A stretch of DNA of 64,000 nt from Bog-473 sp963787485 (GTDB lineage Bacteria; Actinomycetota; Acidimicrobiia; Acidimicrobiales; RAAP-2), in contig CAWBDF010000002.1 in assembly GCA_963787485.1 (NCBI GenBank), positions 124,001 to 188,000 of the forward strand, written 5' to 3'. The notes under the pieces are model-generated. The model saw only the letters and a list, made by a program, of their open reading frames with translations, was not told the DNA's origin and made no database searches. Made by a program: the position numbers and the translations under genes. Of this stretch, positions 34,087 through 43,220 are shown one piece after another (within the stretch, counting starts at the first letter, position 1; each line of letters opens with the position of its first letter).

Positions 34087-35273
34087 CGCTGTGCCTTCCG
34101 GCGCGCGTTCAGCTCCTCCTTGAGGGCCCAGGTGTCGACCCCGGGAATGGGTGGTCCCGAGACGTGCGCTGGAGTGCCGGAGAATCGCCAAGGCGGCCCG
34201 CCCGTCCACACGTGGCCCCATGGGTCGGCGTCCACGTCCGTCAGGTAGTCGTTGTCTCGCACCTGGGTGTGAAAGCGGAGCTCCTCCCAACGGAGCATGG
34301 CGCCCCAGGGTACCTGTGCCCTCGACAGCGTCAGCTCCCAGTACGCGCGTGGCTTCAGAGCGAACGTCTCCGCAAGGAGGTCCTCGAGCTCCTCGCGATG
34401 GTGGACCCGCGCCGCATTGCTCACGAAGCGGGCATCCGCGATGAGCTCATCCCCGTCGATGGCCCCGCACAGTCGCTGCCACTCCTGCTCCGACGTAACG
34501 GAGACACCGAGCCATTGCCCGTCCTCGCAACGGAACACTCGGTCGGGAGCAGTGCCGAACGCAGAGCTCCCCTGGGGTTCATGGGCCGCGCCAGCGAAGT
34601 GTTCGACGACGCGCGGCAGCTGCAGGGTCACAGCCGCGTCGAGCATCGAGACTTCGATGTACTGACCTGAGCCGGTCCGTTTGCGGGCGTAGAGTCCGAG
34701 GAGCGCCGCCTGTGCGAGCAGGTTGCCGGTCGTCGCGTCGATCTGCGTCGAATGGCGGTAGCCCTCTCGGGCGCCGCCTCGCGCGCCCTGCGTCGACCAA
34801 AACCCGGTGACCGCCTGCATGCGGGCGTCGTTGCCGCGCTCACTGGCTCGCGGGCCGCTCGAGCCGTAACCGGTCGCACGGCAATACACGAGCGCCGGGT
34901 TGATCTCCTTGAGCTTCTCGTAACCGAAGCCCAGTCGATCGAGGGGTCGCATGTTCGACACGAAGACGTCGCTCGTCTCGATGAGCTCGTACGCGAACTG
35001 CAGGTCCTCGTCATTCTTGACGTCGATAGCGACGCCCCGCTTGTTCATGTTCCACGCCACGTAGCCGCTCGCAGTTCCCTTGATCATCGGCGCCGCGCCG
35101 GCGTTCAGCTGGCTCCAATCGATGTCGGGCTGTTCGACGTGCAAGACCTCGGCGCCGAGCATGCCCAGCACCATCGTGGCCCACGGCCCGGCCATGTACA
35201 TGGTGAAGTCGAACACGCGTATACCCGCGAGCGGTCCGGGTGCCACGCAGTCTGTGTCGTTCGGTTCGGTCAT
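34083..35273 (-). CDS. CoA transferase family III (CaiB/BaiF), copy 1
   Basis: This 396-residue protein has 'LAGIRVFDFTMYMAGPWATM', 'LGAEVLHVEQPDIDWSQLNA', 'NMNKRGVAIDVKNDEDL' and 'HSTQIDATTGNLLAQAALLG', where the Asp is the expected covalent-anhydride residue. The ATG at 35273 overlaps the DUF35 gene stop (ATGA), and its own stop overlaps the next CoA transferase. The operon context suggests activation of a hydrophobic carboxylic acid before chain cleavage. Confidence 0.92.
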   Translation of the reverse strand: MTEPNDTDCVAPGPLAGIRVFDFTMYMAGPWATMVLGMLGAEVLHVEQPDIDWSQLNAGAAPMIKGTASGYVAWNMNKRGVAIDVKNDEDLQFAYELIETSDVFVSNMRPLDRLGFGYEKLKEINPALVYCRATGYGSSGPRASERGNDARMQAVTGFWSTQGARGGAREGYRHSTQIDATTGNLLAQAALLGLYARKRTGSGQYIEVSMLDAAVTLQLPRVVEHFAGAAHEPQGSSAFGTAPDRVFRCEDGQWLGVSVTSEQEWQRLCGAIDGDELIADARFVSNAARVHHREELEDLLAETFALKPRAYWELTLSRAQVPWGAMLRWEELRFHTQVRDNDYLTDVDADPWGHVWTGGPPWRFSGTPAHVSGPPIPGVDTWALKEELNARRKAQR

Positions 35274-35695
35274 TGCTCGCTTCCCAACTCGGCCACCATG
35301 CGAAACCGCGGCAGCGTGACGTCGGCGAGGTCCTCGAAGAACACTTCGACCGGGCGGCCGATCTGGACCTCCTCCATCTGGTCGTCCGGAAGGTCGCTGA
35401 CCATGCGAACCCCTTCCTCGAGCTCCACCGTCACGAGGGCATACGGGAGCCTCGCCACCCAGCTGCCGTTGAATGGTTGGTGGGTGATCGTGAAGCTGAA
35501 CACACACCCGCGACCGCTGACCGGCGTCCACGACCAGTCCGCACTAAGGCAGTTGGGACAGAGATACTGGGGATAGTGACGATGCCTGCCGCACTGATCA
35601 CACCGTTGGACGACGAGCTCGTGGCGGCGTGCCGCGTCCCAGAATCCGGCGGTCAATGCGGTCGGGTTCGGGAGCGGATCCCGTTCAAACGTCAT
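35270..35695 (-). CDS. DUF35 OB-fold/zinc-ribbon acyl-CoA-associated protein
   Basis: The 141-residue protein has a rubredoxin-like zinc ribbon ('VVQRCDQCGRHRHYPQYLCP', 'NCLSADWSW') followed by an OB-fold ('GRGCVFSFTITHQPFNGSW', 'VTVELEEGVRMVSDLPD'). Proteins of this family pair with thiolase-like partners, for instance in steroid side-chain aldolases where the DUF35 part is required for activity. Here the thiolase-like partner is the adjacent upstream gene, coupled by an ATGA overlap. It is cytoplasmic. Confidence 0.9.
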   Translation of the reverse strand: MTFERDPLPNPTALTAGFWDAARRHELVVQRCDQCGRHRHYPQYLCPNCLSADWSWTPVSGRGCVFSFTITHQPFNGSWVARLPYALVTVELEEGVRMVSDLPDDQMEEVQIGRPVEVFFEDLADVTLPRFRMVAELGSEQ

Positions 35696-36870
35696 CGCCT
35701 TAGAAGCAGGACTGAACCTTCATGAAGGTCTCCTTCGCTGCTGACGAGCACGGTATTGCAGCCGGGAACTTGGCGTTCCGGTTCCACTTCCCGCCGGAGT
35801 TGTCGCACGGCCTCGATCACGTGGTTGACGCCCGACACATGCGCTTCGGACAGCAGGCCGCCGTGCGTGTTCACGGGCAACGCCCCGCCGAGTTCGATGC
35901 GACCGCCTTCAACGAACGGCCCGCCCTCTCCGACATCGCAGAAACCAAGGGCTTCGAGTCCCGCCAGCACGAACCAGCTGAAGGGATCGTGCAGCTCGGC
36001 GCAGTCGATGTCGGCAGGCCCGAGACCCGCCATCGAGAACGCCCGCTTACCCGCGGTGTGCAGGCCTTCGATGAAGGTCATGTCGTCCTTCTGAGTGATC
36101 GAGGTCGGCGGGTTGCCGTGCCCTTCGCCGAAACCTTCGATGATGACGGGTTGCTTCGCGAGATCGCGGGCGCGCTCGGTGCTCGTGATGACGATCGCAC
36201 CCGCGCCGTCAGACTCCAACGAGCAGTCGAAGAGGTGGAACGGACTCGAGATGATCCGGGACGACTGATGTTCCTCGAGTGTCATCGTTCGCTTGTACAT
36301 CAGCGCCTGCGGGTTGAGGTTCGCGTGCTTGCGGCATGCAACTGCGATGTGACCGAAATGCTCGCTTGTCGTCCCGAACTGGTGCATGTGTCGCTGTGCC
36401 GCCTGCGCGAAGAACTGCACAGGCAGGAAGCTGCCGTAGGGCCGCTCGAACTCCACCATCGACGCCATTACCGGTGATGAGCGCGACGGTGTGCCCGCGC
36501 TCTGGCTCCGCGATACCCGCTGTTCCGAATACCCGCGGCGGCCCGCGGCAATGAGCGCGCAGGTCGCCACGCCTGAAGCGATCGCGAAGCAAGCGGTCTG
36601 CACTGACGAGAGAAAACTGGCCCCCCCGTTGCGCGCAACCGAGCTGTAGGCGAGGTCCGGCAGCCCGAGGTTGACCATGAACTGCTCGGCGCACACGCCC
36701 GCCACTTCGCTCGGCATGATCGCGTCGACGTCGGATGCCGCAAGGCCGGCGTCGTCCAGCGATCGAAGCGATGCCTCCAAGTGGAGCTCGATCGTCGACC
36801 TGTCGGTTCCGCGCGTATAAGCGGTGTTGCCCACCCCGACGATGGCACAGCTGCCGCGGAGGGGATTCAT
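35692..36870 (-). CDS. Thiolase-like (SCP2/lipid-transfer type) protein, possible Ltp2-like aldolase
   Basis: This 392-residue protein has the thiolase fold: 'GSCAIVGVGNTAYTRG', 'IMPSEVAGVCAEQFMVNLGL', 'LESDGAGAIVITSTERARDL' and 'GGALPVNTHGGLLSEAHVSG' with the conserved His. At the position of the nucleophilic Cys (usually G-A-C-A-S/G) the sequence reads 'VARNGGASFLSSVQTACF', with no Cys at the expected site. Cys-less members working with DUF35 partners catalyse retro-aldol cleavage of beta-hydroxyacyl-CoA rather than thiolysis. I infer that chemistry here. The ATG at 36870 overlaps the upstream hot-dog gene. Confidence 0.85.
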   Translation of the reverse strand: MNPLRGSCAIVGVGNTAYTRGTDRSTIELHLEASLRSLDDAGLAASDVDAIMPSEVAGVCAEQFMVNLGLPDLAYSSVARNGGASFLSSVQTACFAIASGVATCALIAAGRRGYSEQRVSRSQSAGTPSRSSPVMASMVEFERPYGSFLPVQFFAQAAQRHMHQFGTTSEHFGHIAVACRKHANLNPQALMYKRTMTLEEHQSSRIISSPFHLFDCSLESDGAGAIVITSTERARDLAKQPVIIEGFGEGHGNPPTSITQKDDMTFIEGLHTAGKRAFSMAGLGPADIDCAELHDPFSWFVLAGLEALGFCDVGEGGPFVEGGRIELGGALPVNTHGGLLSEAHVSGVNHVIEAVRQLRREVEPERQVPGCNTVLVSSEGDLHEGSVLLLRR

Positions 36871-37967
36871 GCCGCCCGGGCGGGTAGCACCATGGTCGCG
36901 GAAGCCTGGTACGCGGGTCCATCCTGCGTGGAGACCTCGATGCCGATCTCGACGCAGTGCCTCTCGCCGTCGACCCACTTCCGGGTGATCTTGCCGTTGA
37001 TCGTCATGTCATCACCGACGCAGATGTTCTCTCGCATCGCCAGCTTGAGCCGCTGCACCAGGCCGCGCGGGCCGGCCCAGTCGGTCAGAAACCGCGTCAG
37101 GATGCCCATGTTGAACGGCGTGTTGAGGAACATGTCACGCGCCTGCACCTCGTGCTGTGCGTACTCGCTGTTGTGGTGGTGAGGCGCGAAGTCACGCGTC
37201 GCTGACGCCAGGTACACACACCGGGTCACAGTGATCGGCATGAAGAGCGGCGGAAGATCGTCGCCCTCTTCGACGTCCTCCCACAAAACGGCCTGGACGC
37301 TCTCCGGATGGCTGACCTCGTCCGCCCGAAGGCACGCCTCGGTTGCCGGGTGGCGGCCATCCGGCTCGGCGTCCGCTTCGTCTTCGGGCTCCGTTGCTCC
37401 TGTGGACGGGAGGCCGTGCGGGTTGTAAGCGAACATTGTCATCCGCATCTTGCAGATCTCCTCGTCGCGCTGGTTGGACGAGGTCGTCTCGATGACCCAG
37501 AAGTAGCCCTCTCCCAGCCGGGTCCGCTTGGGCCCAGCGATCGACGCAAGACGCGCCGTTCGGCGTAACCGATCGCCAATTTCGACGAACCGCAGGAATT
37601 CCACCTCGTTGTCGACGACCACTCCTACGGGAAGGTTCATCAGCTTCTTGACGCGGTAGTGAACGTGGCCGCCCGACGACAGCTCTTTCGGTGGCCACGG
37701 CCACCGGTAGGGGGTCGACAGCGTCCCGATCAACATGCCCGGCGGCGCGACGACGTCACGGTAGCCACGCGACTGCGCGTATTCCGCGTCGAGGTAGAGC
37801 GGGTTCCCATCCTCCAACGCTTCGCAATAGTGGCGGATCAGGTGCTCCGAGCACTCGATGTCCACCGACCCTGCGTCGGCCGGCTCCGTCAGTTCGAAGA
37901 TCTGCTCTCGGGCCGAAGCCGGAAGGTATTGCGGAATCCAATCCGGGAGAGAACTGGCTGAGCTCAC
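36867..37967 (-). CDS. Double hot-dog MaoC-like enoyl-CoA hydratase/dehydratase
   Basis: The 366-residue protein consists of two hot-dog domains. The first (about 25-180) resembles the FAS1-type dehydratase ('HLIRHYCEALEDGNPLYLD', 'GYRDVVAPPGMLIGTL'). The second (about 225-360) resembles MaoC ('CVYLASATRDFAPHHHNSEY', 'MFLNTPFNMGILTRFLTDWA'). Single-chain double hot-dog hydratases act on bulky enoyl-CoAs. The GTG start at 37967 has AAGGGGGG upstream. It heads the operon of five overlapping genes, and the regulator at 38110-39393 is the next gene upstream. Hydration before aldol cleavage would fit the neighbours. Confidence 0.85.
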   Translation of the reverse strand: MSSASSLPDWIPQYLPASAREQIFELTEPADAGSVDIECSEHLIRHYCEALEDGNPLYLDAEYAQSRGYRDVVAPPGMLIGTLSTPYRWPWPPKELSSGGHVHYRVKKLMNLPVGVVVDNEVEFLRFVEIGDRLRRTARLASIAGPKRTRLGEGYFWVIETTSSNQRDEEICKMRMTMFAYNPHGLPSTGATEPEDEADAEPDGRHPATEACLRADEVSHPESVQAVLWEDVEEGDDLPPLFMPITVTRCVYLASATRDFAPHHHNSEYAQHEVQARDMFLNTPFNMGILTRFLTDWAGPRGLVQRLKLAMRENICVGDDMTINGKITRKWVDGERHCVEIGIEVSTQDGPAYQASATMVLPARAA

Positions 37968-38109
37968 GTGCCCCCCTTCGGTGTCGAGTGCGGCCGGCTG
38001 TCGTTGACGACTGCACAAACGCCGGCGCCAGCTACCGAAGTAACCTAATCCTTGTTCGCGTGCCTTGCAAGCCAAATACCAGCAGTGCGATGGGTTCGGT
38101 TTGGGATCG

Positions 38110-39393
38110 CTATGCAGCCGCGACGCCGCGCAGGACCGTGTCGCGGCCAAGCTGTAGGGCGCCGCGCACGCCCGCCTTCTGCACAACCCTCTCCGGCATA
38201 GACGAGATGAGCGCCATGATGCACCGAGCCCACAGGTCGATCGACGGCCCCTGCATGTCAACCTCGTTGCTCTCAACGCCTTCGGCGAGAAGCTGCTTCA
38301 GTTGCCGCAATCGCGTCTGGTACCTACGGCTCAGGTTTCGACTAGTCGGAGGGGTGTAGCGAACTCCCACTAGGGCCATCCTGTATTCGGGAGCGAAGCG
38401 ATCCGACGAACTCGCCAGCAGCCAGAGCAACCCATCGAGCTTCTCGAGCGGCGTCGAGGGCGACGACATGACATGGTTCCATCCGTCCGCGACGTGGTCA
38501 TCGAACGAGCGCATGATCGACCAGAACAGCTGGTCCTTCGAATCGATGTGTCGGTACACACCAGCGAGGCTGAGACCCGCGGCACTCGCGATATCGCGCA
38601 CAGTGGTCAGCTCGTAACCACTACGGGCGAACACCGATCGCGCGGCGGTTCGAATTCGCATGGCTGTCTCGTGACCCTCGTCAGTCGTCCATGCCGCAAC
38701 GGCGGCATCGGCGGCATGCCGTGCCGGCGAGTTGTCAAGCACAGCGTCGGCGATCGTGATCCGAGCTGCTCCGTGGAGGATCACCTGACACTTCATCGGA
38801 GCAACTCGGTAGGCCGAACGGGTGGGGTAATACGAACCCAACCCGGTACGAAGCATGCTCTCCGTGATGCGATCAGCGAGGAACTCGACTTCGACGTGGT
38901 CCCGAAGGAACCCGTCGGAGCGCGCCATCCGGAGCATCTGAGCCATCGCACCTCGGACCGTCGTCGTCACCCGACCGGCCAGATCCGCAAGCTCGCTTGC
39001 CCCGGAGGGCGGCTCGTAGAGCGTCATGAGCAATGCAGCGCGGCTGCGAATCGCACATTCGGCCATCGCCGTTCCCAACATCGTCACACGATCAAGCGAC
39101 GGACGAGACTCCCACAACGGATCGGTCAACGCCTGATCCGCGAGCTGATCGAGCTGCTCACGATAGCGGGCAACCAATTCGACGCAGATCTCTTCCTTCG
39201 AGCCGAAATGATGGTAGAGGCTTCCCGCTCTTATGCCGCAGGCCTCGGCGATCTGGTCGATCGAGGTTCGCATGCCATGTTCCGCGAACAGTCTCGCGGC
39301 GACGTCGAGGATTTCTTCTCGCCGCGATGGCCCCTGACCCGGGAACTCATAGGTCCCAGTATCGTGCTCAAGCTTTCCCGGTGTGCCAGACAT
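38110..39393 (-). CDS. Tandem double TetR-family regulator
   Basis: The 427-residue protein contains two complete TetR units. HTH 1 is at about 25-70 ('RREEILDVAARLFAEHG', 'ACGIRAGSLYHHFGSKEEI') with its helical ligand domain. HTH 2 is at about 243-290 ('IRTAARSVFARSGYELTTVR', 'AGLSLAGVYRHIDSKDQLF') with a second ligand domain to the end. No stop or start signal marks two genes. Natural TetR proteins act as dimers, so this chain may be a covalent pseudo-dimer recognising an asymmetric site. It lies immediately upstream of the catabolic operon and is its probable regulator. Confidence 0.88.
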   Translation of the reverse strand: MSGTPGKLEHDTGTYEFPGQGPSRREEILDVAARLFAEHGMRTSIDQIAEACGIRAGSLYHHFGSKEEICVELVARYREQLDQLADQALTDPLWESRPSLDRVTMLGTAMAECAIRSRAALLMTLYEPPSGASELADLAGRVTTTVRGAMAQMLRMARSDGFLRDHVEVEFLADRITESMLRTGLGSYYPTRSAYRVAPMKCQVILHGAARITIADAVLDNSPARHAADAAVAAWTTDEGHETAMRIRTAARSVFARSGYELTTVRDIASAAGLSLAGVYRHIDSKDQLFWSIMRSFDDHVADGWNHVMSSPSTPLEKLDGLLWLLASSSDRFAPEYRMALVGVRYTPPTSRNLSRRYQTRLRQLKQLLAEGVESNEVDMQGPSIDLWARCIMALISSMPERVVQKAGVRGALQLGRDTVLRGVAAA

Positions 39394-39589
39394 AGTCGCT
39401 CGCGAAGCGTAGTCAGGTGGCAATGCCGATTGACCGTCGGTAGCGTAGTACCTGCGGGCGCCGAGAAGGCCGTCCATGGACTATGGGCTGGGGCTTTGAC
39501 GCTGAGCACCTGATGCGACGAGCATCCGGCAATGGCCTCATCGTGCCTCTACCGGGCGCTGGTTCGCGTCCTGTGACTGATCCGGCTCT

Positions 39590-40135
39590 CTTGTCGCAAG
39601 ACCCCGATCTTGCGATCGAGTTCGTCATGCTGCGCCACGAGGTGGCAGTGCTCCAACGCCAGGTCCACCCTCCGGCGCTGCAGCCAGCCGACCGGGCCGT
39701 GCAATCCGGCCTGTGGCGATTGCTCCCCGTCTTCACCAGGGACGCTTCTTCGTTCAACCCGATACCCTGCTGCGCTGGCACGTGACCTCGTCGCCATGCA
39801 CTGGACCTACCTGCATGGTCGTCCTGCCGGCCGGCGATCCCCGCAGGAACCACTGCGCTCATCATCCGCCTGGCGAAAGAGAACCCATTCCGGGGTTACC
39901 GGCGGACCCAGGGCGAGCTCGCCACGATAGGGATCGCGATCGCAGCGTCGAGTTTGTGGGCGATCCTGAAGCGCCACGACGTCGAGCCTTCGCCGCGGCG
40001 GTCGGGGCCGACCTGGGCGGAATCCTCGCTGCGCAGGCGCAGGGTCTGATCGCTTGTGACTTCCTTTTTTCTTTACACGGTGCTACTCCGTCCGCTCTAC
40101 GTGCTCCCCTTCGTCCACCACGACACGCATCGTGA
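39590..40135 (+). pseudogene. Decayed transposase with integrase-type core, second copy
   Basis: Conserved phrases are scattered over three frames: 'EFVMLRHEVAVLQRQV', 'RFFVQPDTLLRWH', 'IIRLAKENPFRGYRRTQGEL', and 'SLRRRRV' near 'LIACDFLF', followed by 'LLRPLYVLPF'. The family is that of the remnant at 1-490. The catalytic core is incomplete. It sits between the double TetR gene and the broken alcohol dehydrogenase and may have disrupted the latter. Confidence 0.75.
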
Positions 40136-40410
40136 CCCGCAGCCGCACGCGCCATAGACCGCCACGCCCTCGCCGACCTCGGCGCCGCGGACGCCCCGAC
40201 CAGCGGCCTCGATCCACCCCGCGTTCTCGTGGCCGAGCGTGAATGGCGTCGACCAGGGCAAAAGGTCTCGTCCAACTGCACGACGCCGACATCGGAATGG
40301 CAGAGTCCCGCCGCGCCCACCTTGACGAGCACATGGCCGGGTCCCGGCTCGGGCGCGGGCACCTCTTGGTACTCGGCGGTCTTCGGGCTCACCAGGCGAT
40401 ACGCCCTCAC
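40100..40410 (-). pseudogene. Truncated zinc alcohol dehydrogenase (GroES-like N-terminus)
   Basis: From GTG 40410 the sequence reads 'VRAYRLVSPKTAEYQEVP', 'VLVKVGAAGLCHSDVGVVQ', with the first zinc-ligand region. The frame is then lost, and the expected continuation ('GHENAGWIEAAG', 'GEGVAVYGACGCG') is found in a second frame until about 40100, where transposase sequence begins. The catalytic and Rossmann domains are absent. Confidence 0.75.
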
Positions 40411-40453
40411 ATGCGCTCCGTCATGGATCGTCCGGACCAGCAAACAACCAGAT

Positions 40454-40936
40454 TCACGAGACCTCTGCACCGATCATGACCATAGCTACCGTGGCAGGCT
40501 CGTCGTCGTCGCCGATCCACCGGTGGCGAATGCCGTTCTGCACGAGCACGTCACCGGGAGAGAGCACGGTCTGTACGCCGTCGTCGAGCTCGAGCGTTAC
40601 CTTTCCCGACTGGACGAGATGAAGCGTGACGCAATCGTCTGTGTGGAACCCTGACGAGTCCGCGTAAGCGGCCTTCTCACCCAGGTCCGGGTACTGGGCC
40701 ATGAGCGCTGCGAGGTCGGTACCGCCGTCATCCGTTGAGGCGTTGAGTCCAGGTCTTAACGTCGCGATGTAGAAGCGAATGCCCCCCACCCGCGGCCAGT
40801 AGGAGGTTGGATCCGGGATCGAACCGTCGCGACCGAGGTACGCAAGCGGCGGCAACCAAGGCGGGGGCGACCTTGACACGGCGGCTTTCAACCAAAGCTT
40901 CCTCGACGAGATGACCGCCTTGGTGGACTCATCCAT
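40454..40936 (-). CDS. Cupin-domain protein
   Basis: The 160-residue protein has one C-terminal cupin barrel: 'GFHTDDCVTLHLVQSGKVTL', 'VQTVLSPGDVLVQNGIRHRW', with the second cupin motif G-D-x-x-x-Q-x-G-x-x-H clearly visible. The first motif keeps one His, so metal binding may be reduced. The N-terminal 60 residues are helical and not conserved. ATG 40936 is preferred to 40981. Cupins of this size are often found beside catabolic genes, but no substrate can be assigned. Confidence 0.75.
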   Translation of the reverse strand: MDESTKAVISSRKLWLKAAVSRSPPPWLPPLAYLGRDGSIPDPTSYWPRVGGIRFYIATLRPGLNASTDDGGTDLAALMAQYPDLGEKAAYADSSGFHTDDCVTLHLVQSGKVTLELDDGVQTVLSPGDVLVQNGIRHRWIGDDDEPATVAMVMIGAEVS

Positions 40937-41041
40937 GAGTACCGCTGAGTGGCATGACCCGGTCGGATGAGTTTCTGGCACCTACACGCTCCGAACACCC
41001 AACCCACCCCAGATAGTGCTAACCACGTCGTTAGCCTGGCT

Positions 41042-41668
41042 TCAGATCGGAGGGTTCCCCCATCGGTCGAGGAAGGTCACTTCTTCGATTGGACGACGTG
41101 CGGCGGGCTTGAAGTCGTTACCTATGTAGTAAGCCACGGGCAGCAAGCAGGCCTGAACGTAGCCGTCTGGGACGCCGAGCAGCTTGGCTGCCTCCTCCTG
41201 GCGATAGAGGTGGACCGTTGTGATTACCGAGCCGAGGCCTCGGCTTCGTAGCGCCAACTGGAAGCTCCACACTGCTGGATAGATCGAAGGCGCCCAGCCC
41301 GCAGCACCGCCAGCGTTGAGCACACATGGCACGACCAGGGCCGGAACGTCCTGGATGTGGCGGCTCAGATAGGCGGCGGACTCGCGCACGCGCCGCTGCT
41401 GGGCTGTGTCTGGCGTTGACGGCTCGGTGGTTGTAAGCGGCCGGCTGGGCTGTTGGTAGAGATCCCCGAGGCCTCGCCTCAGCGCAGGGTCGAGCACGAC
41501 AACCCATCGCCAGGTCTGTGCATTGCTGCCGGTGGGCGCCTGGATAGCGAGGTTCAGGCACTCCATGATCACGTCGAGAGGCACCGACCGTGACAGGTCG
41601 AGCCGCTTTCGGACGGCGCGCGTGGTAGTCAGAAGGCGGTCAACCGTTGACTGGTCAAGGTCCGTCAC
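41042..41668 (-). CDS. Nitroreductase-family flavoprotein
   Basis: The 208-residue protein has the FMN-binding nitroreductase fold: 'TTTRAVRKRLDLSRSVP', 'LNLAIQAPTGSNAQTWRWVV', 'AVWSFQLALRSRGLGSVITT' and 'LLGVPDGYVQACLLPVAYYI'. Members reduce nitro groups, quinones or enones with NAD(P)H. It lies in the right part of the island; the IS3-family element starts 132 bases upstream of its start. Confidence 0.9.
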   Translation of the reverse strand: MTDLDQSTVDRLLTTTRAVRKRLDLSRSVPLDVIMECLNLAIQAPTGSNAQTWRWVVVLDPALRRGLGDLYQQPSRPLTTTEPSTPDTAQQRRVRESAAYLSRHIQDVPALVVPCVLNAGGAAGWAPSIYPAVWSFQLALRSRGLGSVITTVHLYRQEEAAKLLGVPDGYVQACLLPVAYYIGNDFKPAARRPIEEVTFLDRWGNPPI

Positions 41669-41799
41669 AGTCTCTCCTCATCCCGGTTTTGCGAGTCCGA
41701 CTATCGCACGCGAATCTGGGGGGGTCCATAACCGCAGCACCGCTACCATCCGAGAGCCCGTGACCATACTTGGAGCCTGTCGGTGTCAGTAACTCCCGC

Positions 41800-43145
41800 T
41801 TGAACCGCCCCGGGATTGGTGACTACTCCTTCCCTTGAGAGGATGGAGCGATGCCAGAGAAGAGCAAGGCGGGACGAAGTCCCTGTCCGCGCGAGGTCCG
41901 GGAGCGGGCCGTGCGGATGGTCTTCGAGCACCAAGACGAGTACCCCTCGCAGTGGAAAGCCATCGAGTCGATCTCAGCGAAGCTAGCGATCAACCACGAG
42001 ACGCTGCGGATCTGGGTGCGCCGGGCCGAGACTGACGTCGGCCAGCGGCCCGGACTCACCGCCGACGAGCGGGCCCGGATGAAAGAGCTCGAAAAGGAGA
42101 ACTTCGAGCTGCGCCGGGCCAATGAGATCTTGAAGGCGGCCCTCGGCTTTCTTCGCGCGGGTGCACGACCCGCGACAGCCGCGCTAGTCGCCTTCATCGA
42201 CGAATATCGCCCTCGCTTCGGGGTCGAGCCGATCTGCCGGGTGCTCACAGAGCACGGGTGCAAGATCGCCCCGAAGACCTATTGGGTGGCGAAGAAGCGT
42301 CCGCCCTCGACCCGCTCGGTGCGTGACGAAGAGCTCAAGGACGAGATCCTCCGGGTCTGGGGCGACAACCTCGAGGTCCAGTGGGGCCGACAAGGTCTGG
42401 ACCCAGCTCAACCGCGAAGGCACGTGGCGCGCTGCACCGTCGAGTGCCTGCTGCGTGAGCTGCAACTTTCTGGTGCCCGACGAGGCCAGGCCTACAAGGT
42501 CACCACCCGCTTCGACGAGCGCCAGCACCGCCCGGCGGACCTCGCCGAGCGCCGCTTCAGCGCGGATGAGCCCAACCGGCTCTGGGTGGCCGACCTGACC
42601 TACGTCAAGACCCATTCGGGCTGGGTCTACGCGGCGTTCATCCTCGACGTGTTCTCCCGGGTGGTGGTCGGCTGGCAGATCTCAGAGTCCTTACGTTCCG
42701 ACCTCGCCATCGACGCCCTCGAGATGGCGGTATGGAATCGCACCCGTCACGGCCAGGTCCTCGACAGCCTGGTCCATCACAGCGACCGCGGCGTGCAAGG
42801 TATCTGTCAATTCGCTATTCGGAGCGTCTCGACGAGAACGACATCGTCGCCTCGGTCGGCTCAAGAGGCCCCAGTTATGACAAAGCCATGGCGGGGCCTT
42901 CAATAGCCTCTTCAAGTGGGAGCTCATCTACCCCCAGGGCCCGTGGACAGGACTCGACGACGTCGAGTACGCCACCTTGGGTTACATCGACGGTTCAACC
43001 ACCGACGGCTCCACGGCGAGATCACTGAGGACAACTCCTACGTCACACCGGCAGAATACGAAGCGACCTACTACCGTCAAATGCAACCCGCCGACGAGGC
43101 GGCTACCCAATAACCCGAGCAGTCATGGAACCCGGGGCGGTTCAA
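41800..43145 (+). mobile_element. IS3-family insertion sequence with 3-bp target duplication
   Basis: The ends are perfect 15-bp inverted repeats: TTGAACCGCCCCGGG at 41800-41814 and its complement at 43131-43145. They are flanked on both sides by CGC (41797-41799 and 43146-43148), the 3-bp target duplication expected for this family. The length of 1346 bp is normal. The preserved duplication indicates fairly recent insertion, though the transposase reading is broken. Confidence 0.88.
41851..43113 (+). pseudogene. IS3-family transposase (orfA-orfB region) with frame disruptions
   Basis: OrfA features come first ('CPREVRERAVRMVFEHQDEY', 'AINHETLRIWVRRAE', 'ELRRANEILKAALGF'), then OrfB ('VEPICRVLTEHGCKIAPKTY', 'PNRLWVADLTYVKTHSGWVY' with the first Asp, 'LVHHSDRGVQ' with the second). 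Segments are out of frame at about 42390-42430 ('GADKVWTQLNREGT' in another frame), after 42798 ('YLSIRYSERLDENDIVASVG'), near 42895, and near 42990. OrfA and OrfB are joined in one frame rather than by the usual -1 slip. Several indels thus disrupt it, unless the assembly is faulty. Confidence 0.8.
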
Positions 43146-43220
43146 CGCCTTGCTCCGGTGTTACAAGGTGTGCGGAGGAACCCAAGGGTCTGCCTGAGTT
43201 CAGTCAACTCTGAGACGCGA

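Noticed and set aside
32758..34248. A 496-codon plus-strand frame
   Set aside because: Antisense of the family III CoA transferase, whose motifs and coupled starts are clear.
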